This document shows positions 24,056-34,041 of a stretch of 64,000 nucleotides of DNA, in pieces. The notes below the pieces were generated by a model that worked only from the letters and a program-made list of their open reading frames with translations, did not search any database and was not told the DNA's origin. Within the stretch, counting starts at the first letter, position 1; each line of letters opens with the position of its first letter. Source of the stretch: Enterobacter ludwigii (GTDB lineage: Bacteria; Pseudomonadota; Gammaproteobacteria; Enterobacterales; Enterobacteriaceae); NCBI RefSeq assembly GCF_001750725.1, contig NZ_CP017279.1, forward strand, positions 1,054,001 through 1,118,000, in the 5' to 3' direction. The position numbers and the translations under genes were made by a program.

Positions 24056-24940
24056 TTAGCGCTTCACAATACTGATTGTCTGCCCTAAGCGAGACGGTTT
24101 TTCTTCGCTGGTTTTTTGTGGCGCAGTGACGCACGCCGTTTCCACACAGACGAACGTTTTGTAACCGTCATCAGGCACGTCGGCCATACTGACAGAAAGT
24201 GCCGGGCCTGGGTTCCAGCCCACCACGTTGCTGTGATGGTGGTGTACCACTTCGATACCACGGTTCAGGGCGCTGTCGTGGATCACGTTGCACGCTTCCG
24301 GATGCAGGTAAACGCGGTCAGTACGGTCCGGGAACGTCTGAATGCCGTCGCTCAGTTTTCCTTCTTTCGCGTTATCCACTTTGTCGATAAAGGTATCGCC
24401 AAGGCCGCTCACCTTCACGGCGCTGATGTCACCAACGTTGAAATAGGTGTGCAGGGCGGAGGTGGTTTCAAATTCGCCGTGTGCTTCCAGTTCGATTTCG
24501 CAGGTTTTGCCCAGCTTGAAGCGTGCGTACAGGGTGAAATCGTGCGGCCACAGGGCACGGGTTTCCTCATTCGCCTGCAGCTCAAAGGTCAGTACCGCAC
24601 CGTTATCGTCTTCATTGTGCGCTTTCAGCGTCCACTGCTGGTTACGGGCAAAACCGTGAGAAGGCAGGCCTTTCTCAGCGGAAGGACCAAACCATGGCCA
24701 GCAAATAGGCACGCCGCCGCGAATCGCATCCCCTTTTTTAAAGGAGGTCGCGTCGCTCAGCCACAGTGCTTCCGTTTCGCCTTCAGGTTTCCAGGAGAGC
24801 AGGTGTGCGCCGTTCAGCGCCACGGAGGCTTTTACGCGCGGGTGGTCAACGACGATGATATCCGCACCATCAATCTGGCGGCGGGAGAGCACAGGGGTAA
24901 GTTGTTCGACTACCGGAAGTGCAAAAATTTTATTAATCAT
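24056..24940 (-). CDS. yeaD: YeaD, glucose-6-phosphate 1-epimerase family
   Basis: The 294-residue cytoplasmic aldose-1-epimerase-like protein shows LRIGGVPICWPWFGPSA-type substrate residues (DAIRGGVPICWPWFG) and a catalytic His in TSALHTYFNVGD. E. coli YeaD interconverts the anomers of hexose-6-phosphates. It lies 74 bp downstream of gapA on the same strand, beyond a terminator, as in E. coli. Confidence 0.94.
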   Translation of the reverse strand: MINKIFALPVVEQLTPVLSRRQIDGADIIVVDHPRVKASVALNGAHLLSWKPEGETEALWLSDATSFKKGDAIRGGVPICWPWFGPSAEKGLPSHGFARNQQWTLKAHNEDDNGAVLTFELQANEETRALWPHDFTLYARFKLGKTCEIELEAHGEFETTSALHTYFNVGDISAVKVSGLGDTFIDKVDNAKEGKLSDGIQTFPDRTDRVYLHPEACNVIHDSALNRGIEVVHHHHSNVVGWNPGPALSVSMADVPDDGYKTFVCVETACVTAPQKTSEEKPSRLGQTISIVKR

Positions 24941-24966
24941 TAAGCAATCCTCTGTCTAAAAACAAT

Positions 24967-24993
24967 AAAAAAGGCGACCGAAGTCGCCTTTTT
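24967..24993 (-). terminator. Terminator of gapA
   Basis: AAAAAGGCGAC-CGAA-GTCGCCTTTTT is a tight tetraloop hairpin with A- and T-runs on both sides, between gapA and yeaD. The high strength suits the highly expressed gapA. Confidence 0.85.
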
Positions 24994-25014
24994 GGATCAA
25001 GCACTCATCTCAAC

Positions 25015-26022
<1,008 letters not shown>

Positions 26023-26053
26023 CTATTTGTTAGTGAATAAAAGGTTGCCTGTA

Positions 26054-26081
26054 AAATTACAAAAACCTTACGCAGCGTCAA
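26054..26081 (-). promoter_or_regulatory. gapA P1 promoter
   Basis: On the minus strand TTGACG (26081-26076), a 16-bp spacer and TAATTT (26059-26054) form a sigma-70 promoter 44 bp before the gapA start codon, closely resembling E. coli gapA P1. A further TTGACA lies 15 bp upstream. Confidence 0.65.
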
Positions 26082-26217
26082 GCGGAATCGTGTCAATCAT
26101 TGCGACAAATCAATCCTGTGACTAACGTTTGTGCGACTGACTCGCCTCACTTTCCCTTTGAGCTAGCAACCACATGGGGGCTGCGCGCGGCATTTTAAAG
26201 TCCTCGCAGGATAAAAA

Positions 26218-26233
26218 TGTGAACATGATCACA
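26218..26233. promoter_or_regulatory. CRP site in the gapA-msrB interval
   Basis: TGTGAACATGATCACA fits TGTGA-N6-TCACA at every defined position. It lies in the 341-bp interval between the divergent gapA and msrB; gapA is known to be CRP-influenced in E. coli. No gene is seen in this interval. Confidence 0.7.
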
Positions 26234-26351
26234 ATTGCCTGACCGCCTTTTCGCGACACATAAGTTTAGAACAAAAGTGCACGCAAGGGTGTTAATGTTT
26301 TGTTAGAATCCGGGTTAAAAGGTGTCTGTTTCTACAGCGAGATGTAAGCAT

Positions 26352-26765
26352 ATGTCGAACCAACGTAACCCTGACGATTTGAAAAAAAACCTCACCGAAA
26401 TGCAGTTTTACGTGACGCAAAATCACGGAACCGAACCGCCTTTTACCGGCCGTTTACTGCACAACAAGCGCGATGGTGTCTACCACTGTCTGGTATGTGA
26501 CGCCCCGTTGTTCAATTCCCAAACGAAGTTCGATTCTGGCTGTGGCTGGCCAAGCTTTTATGAGCCGGTCAGCGACGATGCGATCCGCTACCTGAGCGAC
26601 ACGTCGCACGGCATGGTGCGTACTGAAATTCGTTGCGGAACCTGTGACGCCCACCTTGGACACGTCTTCCCGGATGGTCCTCAGCCGACGGGTGAGCGTT
26701 TCTGTGTGAATTCAGCGTCGATGAGCTTCACCGATGATGAAAACGGTGACCAGATCAAAGGTTGA
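26352..26765 (+). CDS. msrB: MsrB, peptide methionine-R-sulfoxide reductase
   Basis: The ATG at 26352 gives 137 residues as in E. coli MsrB. Two zinc CxxC pairs are seen (CLVCDAP and CGTCDAH), as are the [11 protein letters not shown] substrate pocket and the catalytic cysteine in [10 protein letters not shown]. It reduces the R form of methionine sulfoxide in proteins. Divergent from gapA and followed after 41 bp by yeaC, with which it is probably co-transcribed. Confidence 0.96.
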   Translation: MSNQRNPDDLKKNLTEMQFYVTQNHGTEPPFTGRLLHNKRDGVYHCLVCDAPLFNSQTKFDSGCGWPSFYEPVSDDAIRYLSDTSHGMVRTEIRCGTCDAHLGHVFPDGPQPTGERFCVNSASMSFTDDENGDQIKG

Positions 26766-26806
26766 AAAAACGATTCAGCAAATTATTCCTTTGAAAGGGA
26801 GAGATC

Positions 26807-27085
26807 GTGAATATTGATGACATGATTAGCGGTATGACGCCGGAGGTGTATCAGCGCCTGGTGACTGCTGTTGAACTGGGCAAATGGCCGGACGGTGTCG
26901 CGCTCACGCCGGAGCAAAAAGAGAACAGTCTGCAACTGGTGATGCTCTGGCAGGCGCGTAACAATACCGACGCGCAACACATGACTATCGACACTCAAGG
27001 CCAGATGGTGATGAAGAGCAAGCGCGAGCTGAAAGAGGACTTTGGTATCACGCCAAAGCCGATCGCGACGATAAAGATGCAGTAA
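26807..27085 (+). CDS. yeaC: YeaC, DUF1315 family protein
   Basis: This 92-residue cytoplasmic protein starts at GTG (GGGAGAG ribosome site) and carries the family pattern SGMTPEVYQRLVTAVELGKW and QLVMLWQARNN. Function is unknown. It follows msrB by 41 bp, as in E. coli, so an msrB-yeaC operon is likely. A hairpin CGCCCTCTCT-CTGG-AGAGAGGGCG follows (27109-27132) between it and the convergent chitinase. Confidence 0.92.
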   Translation: MNIDDMISGMTPEVYQRLVTAVELGKWPDGVALTPEQKENSLQLVMLWQARNNTDAQHMTIDTQGQMVMKSKRELKEDFGITPKPIATIKMQ

Positions 27086-27140
27086 CGGTGGGGCGGCAGG
27101 CCTGCCAGCGCCCTCTCTCTGGAGAGAGGGCGTGCTTATC

Positions 27141-28400
27141 TTACTCTTTGGGTTTAATTCCCAGCGACTCCGCCAGCTGTTTCGCTAACTGGTTATTGTC
27201 ATCCGCGCCGTACTCCCAGAACATCGCCCCGGCGAGACCTTTCTCCTTGATGTAATCCGCTTTGATGGCGACGGAACGCGGGTTCTCATAGGAAAGGGCA
27301 AACAGCGCCTTGCCGTCCGCCGCATTCACTGAAAGCCACGGCACTTGCGCCCGTTCGTCCCAGTGTTCGGTAAAACGCTTCTGCGGATCGTTTAAGAGCT
27401 TTTTCACAATATCGTTGTACTTCACATACGTATCTTTGGTCAGGTCGTAGCCCAGTGACGCGAATAAGCCGGTTTCCTTAGGTCCAAAGTAGGGCTGGGT
27501 CACCGGATGGTTTTGCGCATCGGGTTTTGTCCAGTCAATACCGGGCTCCACGGCGCGTTTCGGCACGCGGCCGTAAAAACCAATCCCGAGGTTCATCTGT
27601 TGCGGCTTCAGCCCGGCCGCCAGATAGTTGTTCACCACAAAATCCACGCTGTATTTGTCTGCGGCGGCCACCGTTGGCCAGTCGCTGGAGTCATACAGAT
27701 TGGCGTTGAAATACTGTGTGCCATACGCCATGTCGTAGGTCATCAGGTTGATGTAGTCGAGCAGCGGGGCAATGGCCTTCACATCCACCCAGCTTTTTGG
27801 ACTTTCTGCATTTGCCCCTACCGCGATGGTGACCAGCTTTTTATGGCCGAAGGCGGCGCGCAATTCTTTCAGCAGTGCGGTGAAGTTATCGCGATCGGCT
27901 GGCGTGCTGGCCACCAGTCCCCATGCACCATTTACCGGGTATTCCCAGTCAAGATCGATGCCGTCGAGTGCATATTTTTCGACAATCTCCTGAGCCGAGC
28001 GGATAAACACCGCACGGCTCTCTTGGGTCGCGGCTGCGCCGGAGAAGCCACGCGCACCCCATCCGCCCACGGACAGCAGCACTTTCAGGTTTGGATTTTG
28101 CTTACGCAGCGTCGGGATTAGCGCCAGATCGGCGGCGACTTTTGGCGACAGCCAGATCTGATGAAGTTTCGCCGGATCTTTCAGCGCAGCATGGGTTTCG
28201 TCTTTCTCATCGTTATAGACCAGACCAAATGAGTAGTTCAGGTGGGTAATCTGACGAACGTCGAGCGTATTGATATCACCACCGGGACCGGCGGTGACAT
28301 CGCCACCGCCATTAAAATATCCCACAGACATCAGGGGCGTGGCGGAAGCAACTGACGCGCAAAGCAGGGGTAATGCTGCCAGCAAAGGCAAACGTTTCAT
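27141..28400 (-). CDS. Family 18 chitinase, exported
   Basis: From ATG 28400 the protein has 419 residues: a signal peptide (MKRLPLLAALPLLCASVASA) and a single GH18 catalytic domain. The hallmark DGIDLDWEYP holds the catalytic DxxDxDxE, and SVGGWGARGFS, INLMTYDMAYG and GAMFWEYGADD are the other conserved strands. No chitin-binding module is present. It should hydrolyse chitin or chitooligosaccharides in the periplasm or outside. In E. coli K-12 this interval holds ydjE-ydjI instead, so the gene is accessory. Its ribosome site AGAGGA lies in a 12-nt match to the ChiX sRNA seed complement, and a CGCCACG/CGTGGCG hairpin precedes it (28433-28454). Confidence 0.92.
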   Translation of the reverse strand: MKRLPLLAALPLLCASVASATPLMSVGYFNGGGDVTAGPGGDINTLDVRQITHLNYSFGLVYNDEKDETHAALKDPAKLHQIWLSPKVAADLALIPTLRKQNPNLKVLLSVGGWGARGFSGAAATQESRAVFIRSAQEIVEKYALDGIDLDWEYPVNGAWGLVASTPADRDNFTALLKELRAAFGHKKLVTIAVGANAESPKSWVDVKAIAPLLDYINLMTYDMAYGTQYFNANLYDSSDWPTVAAADKYSVDFVVNNYLAAGLKPQQMNLGIGFYGRVPKRAVEPGIDWTKPDAQNHPVTQPYFGPKETGLFASLGYDLTKDTYVKYNDIVKKLLNDPQKRFTEHWDERAQVPWLSVNAADGKALFALSYENPRSVAIKADYIKEKGLAGAMFWEYGADDNNQLAKQLAESLGIKPKE

Positions 28401-28404
28401 ACAA

Positions 28405-28417
28405 GTTCCTCTTTGAC
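28405..28417 (-). promoter_or_regulatory. Predicted ChiX sRNA pairing site over the chitinase ribosome binding site
   Basis: The mRNA reads GTCAAAGAGGAAC, ending 5 nt before the ATG. GTCAAAGAGGAA is fully complementary to the ChiX seed as I remember it (TTCCTCTTTGAC). It includes the Shine-Dalgarno AGAGGA, the same arrangement as at chiP, the known ChiX target. The chb operon in this window carries the overlapping CCCGTCAAAGAG site. Confidence 0.7.
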
Positions 28418-28536
28418 TTAACAAAAATAACCACGCCACGGAAAAGACGTGGCGAAAAAACAGCCTGAAGAGAATAGCATTGCCGCTTCGCTGGTGATGC
28501 GAGGGAGTTCACTTTATGGGGAATGAGACGGGGCGT

Positions 28537-28563
28537 GCCGGGCAGCACTGTGGCTTGCCCGGC
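28537..28563. repeat. REP-like palindrome
   Basis: GCCGGGCA and TGCCCGGC are inverted around an 11-bp centre, just after the pncA stop. It resembles the REP-like units at 19903 and 61699 and may act as an mRNA 3' stabiliser or terminator for pncA. Confidence 0.55.
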
Positions 28564-28570
28564 GAGAAGG

Positions 28571-29212
28571 TCAGGCGTGCGTTTCCAGCCAGTCTTCCAG
28601 GGTATACAGGGTGGCGCCTTCCGCGGCCATATCCATAAACGCCTGTGCGCTGTCATGCGCCTGAATGTTCACCCCACGACAGCCGTCGGTGATGACGCTG
28701 ACGGTATAGCCTAGCTGGAGGGCGTCCAGCACGGTGAACTTCACGCAGTAATCCGTCGCCAGACCCAGCACAATCAGTTCGGTGATTTCGTGATGGCGTA
28801 ACCACCCGTCCAGCGCCGTTTTCTGGCGATGTCCGTTATCAAAGAAGGCGCTGTAGCTGTCAATAGACGGGTTTTCCCCTTTATGAAACACCGCGTCGAT
28901 GGCCTTCTGATTCAGCAGCGGATGCAGCTGCGCACCTTCCGTCTGTTGCACGCAGTGATCCGGCCAGAAGGTTTGTGCCAGGCCGTCAAGTTCACCCTGC
29001 GTGAAGGGCTCAACGCCGTGCTGGCTGGCAAAACTGCCGTGGTCAGCCGGGTGCCAGTCCTGGCTTGCGACAACCGCCTCACCCCGCGTTTTGCACCACT
29101 CAATCAGCGTATTCGCCACGTCTACGGTGCTGTCACCTTCAGCGACGGCCAGTGCGCCGCCCGCACAGAAATCATTTTGCAAATCGACCAGTAACAGGGC
29201 GCGTTGCGTCAT
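28571..29212 (-). CDS. pncA: PncA, nicotinamidase
   Basis: The 213-residue isochorismatase-fold hydrolase carries the catalytic triad Asp10 (LVDLQNDF), Lys111 (VFHKGENPS) and Cys156 (LATDYCVKF), and metal ligands in DWHPADH (Asp52, His54). It converts nicotinamide to nicotinate for NAD salvage. It follows ansA by 9 bp on the same strand, an operon as in E. coli. nadE, the last step of NAD synthesis, is also in the window. Confidence 0.96.
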   Translation of the reverse strand: MTQRALLLVDLQNDFCAGGALAVAEGDSTVDVANTLIEWCKTRGEAVVASQDWHPADHGSFASQHGVEPFTQGELDGLAQTFWPDHCVQQTEGAQLHPLLNQKAIDAVFHKGENPSIDSYSAFFDNGHRQKTALDGWLRHHEITELIVLGLATDYCVKFTVLDALQLGYTVSVITDGCRGVNIQAHDSAQAFMDMAAEGATLYTLEDWLETHA

Positions 29213-29221
29213 GGTGTCTCC

Positions 29222-30238
29222 TTATTCGTCCGGCGTCAGTTCGCCGCGCAGGTTTTGCATCATCGCGCTGCGGATGGACTGAATGTCCAGATCCTGACTC
29301 AGTAAATAGTGAAGTTTAGTCAGCGTGGCTTCAACGGTCATATCGAATCCGCTGATAACGCCTGCATGCGCGAGGGCGTTACCGGTGGCGTAACCGCCCA
29401 TGTTGACTTTACCGGACATGCATTGCGTCAGGTTAACCACCACGATCCCGCGCTCGCTCGCTTCCTGCAGCTCTTTCAGGAACTCGCCGTTCTGCGGGGC
29501 ATTGCCCACGCCGTAAGAGCGCAGGATCAGCGCTTTCACCGGCTGGCGCAGGAAGTTACGCACCACATCTGCAGAGATACCCGGGTAAATCGTTACCACG
29601 CCAATCGGTTGCGGCGTGATCGGATGAACAATCAGTTCGCCCGCCGTGCTCGGCGCAGGCGGGGTGCCCAGACGACGAATATGGATGCCCGCCTCCAGCA
29701 GCGGCTGCAGGTTCGGTGAGGCGAAAGCGTCAAAGCCATCGGCGTGCGCCTTCGTGGTCCGGTTGCCGCGATACAGTCGGTTGTTGAAGAACAGCGACAC
29801 TTCGTTAATCGGGTAATTCGCTGCCACATACAGGGAGTTGAGCAGGTTGATCTGCCCGTCAGAACGCAGCTCCGCCAGCGGAATTTGCGAGCCGGTGACG
29901 ATGACGGGTTTGCCCAGATTCTCCAGCATGAAGGAGAGTGCCGAGGCGGTAAACGCCATCGTGTCGGTACCATGCAGGATCACAAAGCCGTCGTACTGGT
30001 CGTAATGGGCTTTAATGTCGTCCGCGATATGCTGCCAGTCTTCCGGCGTCATATCGGAGGAGTCCATCAGCGGCTCGTATTCGTGGATGGTGAAGTCAGG
30101 CATTTCAGGACGGTGGAATTCAGGCATCAGCGCGAGCTGGCGCTGAAGGTGGCCGGAGACCGGGATATAGCCGTTTTCAGAGCGCTGCATACCGATGGTA
30201 CCGCCAGTGTAGGCTACATAAATCGATTTCTTCTGCAT
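29222..30238 (-). CDS. ansA: AnsA, cytoplasmic L-asparaginase I
   Basis: The ATG at 30238 gives 338 residues, the E. coli length. The two catalytic threonine motifs are YTGGTIGMQ (Thr14) and ILHGTDTMAFTA. No signal peptide is present, which distinguishes it from periplasmic AnsB. It hydrolyses L-asparagine to aspartate and ammonia and is allosterically activated by asparagine. It is first of the ansA-pncA pair. Confidence 0.96.
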   Translation of the reverse strand: MQKKSIYVAYTGGTIGMQRSENGYIPVSGHLQRQLALMPEFHRPEMPDFTIHEYEPLMDSSDMTPEDWQHIADDIKAHYDQYDGFVILHGTDTMAFTASALSFMLENLGKPVIVTGSQIPLAELRSDGQINLLNSLYVAANYPINEVSLFFNNRLYRGNRTTKAHADGFDAFASPNLQPLLEAGIHIRRLGTPPAPSTAGELIVHPITPQPIGVVTIYPGISADVVRNFLRQPVKALILRSYGVGNAPQNGEFLKELQEASERGIVVVNLTQCMSGKVNMGGYATGNALAHAGVISGFDMTVEATLTKLHYLLSQDLDIQSIRSAMMQNLRGELTPDE

Positions 30239-30263
30239 GGTAGTGAGTTCTTGTTCTTCAAAA

Positions 30264-30295
30264 GAAAAAAATCCCCTCTTCACGGGAAGAGGGGA
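30264..30295 (-). terminator. Terminator of sppA
   Basis: On the minus strand TCCCCTCTT / AAGAGGGGA with a 6-bp loop is followed by at least seven U, between the sppA stop and the ansA start. Confidence 0.8.
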
Positions 30296-30301
30296 CGGTG
30301 T

Positions 30302-32158
30302 TTAACGGACGTTTGCACAGGTCAGACAAAACGCGTAACGGCTTTGTGGATCGTTAAAGGCCGCCAGTTTGTCGCTTTCCGCTTTCATCGCTTTAGCCGC
30401 CGTTGCGACTGGCGCAGGCAAATACGCCTGCAGCGCCTCAGGCAGCATGGCGCGTACGGAGCCGGACATGCTGTTCATCACCAGGTCAAAGAACGACGGC
30501 TCGTCCTGATAATACTCAACATGCCACTGCTTGAGCTTCGCCAGTTCGGCGGCTTTCTTCACCGCGTCATCAAAGTCGCCCAGGCTGTCTACCAGACCAT
30601 TATTCTTCGCATCCTGGCCAGTCCAGACGTGGCCCTGCGCAATGTCGTCGATCTGTTGCGGTGTCTTTTTACGGGACTCTGCCACCAGCGTAATAAAGCG
30701 CTTGTAGCCGTTCTCGATACTGAGCTGCATCATCTCAGAGACTTCAGGCGGCAGCGATTTGGTGACCGACACATCCGCCAGCGGTGAAGTGGCAACGCCA
30801 TCGGTATGGACGCCCAGATAATCCAGGCTGTTTTCCACGGTGTTAATCACCCCAAAGATGCCAATCGAGCCGGTCAGCGTGCTCGGGTTGGCGACGATGT
30901 AGTTAGCCGGGGTTGAAATCCAGTAACCGCCCGAGGCCGCCATTCCACCCATCGACACCACTACCGGCTTGCCGGCTGCACGTGCCGCGGCAAGTTCAGC
31001 GCGGATCACTTCAGAAGCGCTGACGCTGCCGCCAGGGCTGTTTACGCGCAGTACGATCGCCTTCACTTTCGGATCAAGGCGAGCATCACGGATTTGCGAT
31101 GCGGTGGTATCGCCGCCCACGTTACCCGGCGTTTCCTCGCCGTCCATGATGGCACCATTAGCAAAGACCACCGCGACGCTGTCACCGCTGTCATCCGGCT
31201 TTTTGGTCGCATAATCGTACATGCTGATAGCGCTGAAGTTTTTATCCTCTTTGCTCCAGCCAAACTGTTTGCTCAGTGATTTTTCGATATCCGCGCTGGT
31301 GCCCAGCGCATCGACCAGTTTGTTATCCAGCGCATATTTTGCGGTATCACCATCAACCTTGCGCAGGCCTTCCAGCACGCCCTGCGCGCCAGGGAACACC
31401 TGTTCAGCGGTTATCTGGCGGTTAGCGGCCACGGTGCTCAGATAGTTTTGCCACAGCTCACCAATCCAGCGGCTGTCCGCTTCACGGGCCGCAGGGGACA
31501 TATCATCACGAATAAACGGCTCCACGGCGGATTTATAGGTTCCGACGCGGAAGACGTGGGTGGTGACTTTCAGTTTGTCGAGCAGCGATTTGTAATACAG
31601 ACCGTTAGTGGCAAAGCCATGCAGATCGACCGTACCCTGCGGGGAGAGCCAGATTTTATTGGCGAAGCTGGCCAGATAATACTGCCCCTGGCTGTAGCTG
31701 TCCCCGACCGCAATCACCGGCTTGCCGCTGTCGCGGAATTCGCGCAGCGCTTTACCAATGTATTGCATTGAAGGCTGGTCGCCGCCGGCAAAATCTTTCA
31801 GATCCAGCACGATGCCGGTAATGTTGCGGTCATCTTTTGCCTGACGAATGGTGTCGACGATATCGAACAGGGAGTTTTCCTGAAGACGGTCTGATGTCGC
31901 GCCAAACAGCTGACGGCCAATAACGCCCAGACGATTGCTGGTGGACGGCTTATCGACGATGACGCCCGTGATATCAAGTAACAGCGCCCCGCGAGTCGAA
32001 TGCTGCGCCTGATTTGCGTTGCTGATATGCATCCAGACGCCTGCGCAAACCAGAACCAGGAGGATGAAGAAGATATTCATCACCAGGTTGCGGACGAAGT
32101 TGAGCAGTCGCCACGTCCATTTAAAGAAACCGGCAATGATTCGCCAAAGGGTTCGCAT
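30302..32158 (-). CDS. sppA: SppA, signal peptide peptidase (protease IV)
   Basis: The 618-residue protein has the E. coli length. An N-terminal membrane anchor ([18 protein letters not shown]) is followed by tandem S49 peptidase repeats in the periplasm. The catalytic Lys209 ([11 protein letters not shown]) and the serine in [12 protein letters not shown] (Ser409 in E. coli) are present, with the [10 protein letters not shown] block. It degrades cleaved signal peptides in the inner membrane. It is transcribed alone, divergent from ydjA, with a terminator behind it. Confidence 0.97.
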   Translation of the reverse strand: MRTLWRIIAGFFKWTWRLLNFVRNLVMNIFFILLVLVCAGVWMHISNANQAQHSTRGALLLDITGVIVDKPSTSNRLGVIGRQLFGATSDRLQENSLFDIVDTIRQAKDDRNITGIVLDLKDFAGGDQPSMQYIGKALREFRDSGKPVIAVGDSYSQGQYYLASFANKIWLSPQGTVDLHGFATNGLYYKSLLDKLKVTTHVFRVGTYKSAVEPFIRDDMSPAAREADSRWIGELWQNYLSTVAANRQITAEQVFPGAQGVLEGLRKVDGDTAKYALDNKLVDALGTSADIEKSLSKQFGWSKEDKNFSAISMYDYATKKPDDSGDSVAVVFANGAIMDGEETPGNVGGDTTASQIRDARLDPKVKAIVLRVNSPGGSVSASEVIRAELAAARAAGKPVVVSMGGMAASGGYWISTPANYIVANPSTLTGSIGIFGVINTVENSLDYLGVHTDGVATSPLADVSVTKSLPPEVSEMMQLSIENGYKRFITLVAESRKKTPQQIDDIAQGHVWTGQDAKNNGLVDSLGDFDDAVKKAAELAKLKQWHVEYYQDEPSFFDLVMNSMSGSVRAMLPEALQAYLPAPVATAAKAMKAESDKLAAFNDPQSRYAFCLTCANVR

Positions 32159-32325
32159 GTATTCTCCCTAACCAGAAAATGACTGTTTCCGTCGCCACGG
32201 GACGGCAATGTGCGGTTATCGTAATGACCCAACCGTCACTTGTCAGCAGGAATCGCCTGCTACGCTGTAACAAAATCTGCCGCCGTGTTAATTTTGTGAG
32301 TAAATTTCAAGAAAGGAGTTAACCA

Positions 32326-32877
32326 ATGGACGCACTTGAACTGCTTGTTAACCGCCGTAGCGCTTCACGTCTCACCGAGCCGGCGCCGGCAGGGGAGCAA
32401 CTGGAGAATATTCTGCGTGCCGGCCTGCGTGCACCGGATCATGGTACGCTGCAGCCATGGCACTTCTTTGTGATTGAAGGTGAAGGCCGCGATCGTTTCA
32501 GTCAGATACTGGAGCAGGGGGCGGTTGCCGCAGGTCAGGATGAGAAGGGTATTGAGAAAGCCCGCAGTGCGCCATTCCGTGCGCCGATGATCATCGCTGT
32601 CGTGGCGAAATGTCAGGCCGACCACAAAGTGCCGGTCTGGGAGCAGGAAATGTCTGCCGGCTGTGCCGTCATGGCAATGCAAATGGCCGCCGTGGCGCAA
32701 GGGTTTAACGGTATCTGGCGCACAGGGCCGCTGACCAACAGCCAGCCGGTTCGCGACGGATTCGCCTGTGGCGAACATGATAAAATTGTCGGCTTCCTCT
32801 ATCTCGGCACGCCTCAGCTTAAAGCCTCCGCCACCATTAATGTGCCGGACACCACGCCTTTCGTCAGCCGTTTCTGA
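32326..32877 (+). CDS. ydjA: YdjA, small nitroreductase family protein
   Basis: The 183-residue flavoprotein has the minimal nitroreductase fold: [38 protein letters not shown] (FMN contacts) and [20 protein letters not shown]. The length equals that of E. coli YdjA, the smallest member of the family. A GAAAGGAG site precedes the ATG. The physiological substrate is unknown. It is upstream of selD but separated by 116 bp with a long hairpin. Confidence 0.94.
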   Translation: MDALELLVNRRSASRLTEPAPAGEQLENILRAGLRAPDHGTLQPWHFFVIEGEGRDRFSQILEQGAVAAGQDEKGIEKARSAPFRAPMIIAVVAKCQADHKVPVWEQEMSAGCAVMAMQMAAVAQGFNGIWRTGPLTNSQPVRDGFACGEHDKIVGFLYLGTPQLKASATINVPDTTPFVSRF

Positions 32878-32891
32878 TAACGCGCGCTAAA

Positions 32892-32930
32892 CTGTCTGGA
32901 TTCTGAGCATCTGCCGCAGAATTCAGACAG
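32892..32930 (+). promoter_or_regulatory. Long hairpin in the ydjA-selD interval
   Basis: CTGTCTGGATTCTG and CAGAATTCAGACAG pair over 14 positions with one mismatch around an 11-nt loop. There is no T-run after it, so it is not a simple terminator; it could act in RNA processing or as a Rho-independent terminator remnant. Confidence 0.45.
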
Positions 32931-32993
32931 TCATACTTACCTCTTTATGGAATGAGCGCTACCATAGCGCGATTGAGATGACAGGAGACGTCC

Positions 32994-34037
32994 ATGAGCG
33001 AGCAAACTATTCGTTTAACGCAATACAGCCACGGAGCCGGTTGCGGTTGTAAAATTTCCCCGAAAGTGCTGGAGACCATTCTCCACAGTGAACAGGCGAA
33101 GTTTGTCGACCCGAACCTGCTTGTCGGTAACGAAACGCGTGACGATGCGGCAGTTTATGACCTGGGTAACGGCACCAGCATTATCAGTACCACCGACTTC
33201 TTTATGCCGATTGTCGACAACCCGTTCGATTTCGGGCGTATTGCGGCCACCAACGCCATCAGCGATATTTTCGCCATGGGGGGCAAACCGATTATGGCGA
33301 TTGCCATTCTGGGCTGGCCGATTAACACCCTTGCTCCTGAAATTGCCCGTGAGGTGATCGAAGGGGGACGTTTTGCCTGCCAGCAGGCGGGGATCGCGCT
33401 GGCCGGGGGACATTCTATCGATGCGCCGGAGCCGATCTTCGGTCTCGCGGTCACGGGCGTGGTGCCCACCGAGCGCGTGAAACGCAACAGCACCGCGCAG
33501 GCGGGCTGCAAGCTGTTCCTCACCAAACCGCTGGGCATTGGTGTCCTCACTACTGCGGAGAAAAAATCGCTGCTGAAGCCGGAACACCAGGGGCTGGCAA
33601 CCGAGGTCATGTGCCAGATGAACCTCGCGGGTGCGGCCTTTGCGAATATCGACGGCGTGAAAGCCATGACCGACGTGACCGGTTTTGGCCTTCTCGGACA
33701 CCTCTCCGAAGTGTGTCAGGGCGCGGGCGTACAGGCGCAGGTCTGGTATCAGGACGTGCCGAAGCTGCCGGGTGTGGAGGAGTACATTGCAGCGGGCGCC
33801 GTTCCGGGCGGTACCCAGCGTAACTTTGCCAGCTATGGTCATCTGATGGGTGAAATGCCTGAAGCGTGGCGCAATCTGCTGTGCGATCCGCAAACGTCCG
33901 GTGGTTTGCTGCTGGCGGTCACGCCAGACGCTGAAGCCGACGTCCAGGCGACGGCCGCAGAGTTTGGTATTACCCTGACGGCGATCGGTGAACTGGTGAC
34001 CGCGCGCGGTGGCCGACCGATGATTGAGATCCGTTAA
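32994..34037 (+). CDS. selD: SelD, selenophosphate synthetase
   Basis: The 347-residue ATP-dependent enzyme has the E. coli length. The flexible N-terminal active-site segment GAGCGCK holds Cys17 and Lys20; it uses cysteine, not selenocysteine, at the key position. [15 protein letters not shown] and [19 protein letters not shown] form the nucleotide and metal site. It makes selenophosphate for selenocysteine and selenouridine. An AGGAGA ribosome site precedes the ATG. topB starts 4 bp after its stop, so selD-topB is an operon. Confidence 0.97.
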   Translation: MSEQTIRLTQYSHGAGCGCKISPKVLETILHSEQAKFVDPNLLVGNETRDDAAVYDLGNGTSIISTTDFFMPIVDNPFDFGRIAATNAISDIFAMGGKPIMAIAILGWPINTLAPEIAREVIEGGRFACQQAGIALAGGHSIDAPEPIFGLAVTGVVPTERVKRNSTAQAGCKLFLTKPLGIGVLTTAEKKSLLKPEHQGLATEVMCQMNLAGAAFANIDGVKAMTDVTGFGLLGHLSEVCQGAGVQAQVWYQDVPKLPGVEEYIAAGAVPGGTQRNFASYGHLMGEMPEAWRNLLCDPQTSGGLLLAVTPDAEADVQATAAEFGITLTAIGELVTARGGRPMIEIR

Positions 34038-34041
34038 TTCA

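Noticed and set aside
24116-24943. 275-codon open frame antisense to yeaD
   Set aside because: yeaD is clear on the other strand; the antisense protein has no recognisable domain.
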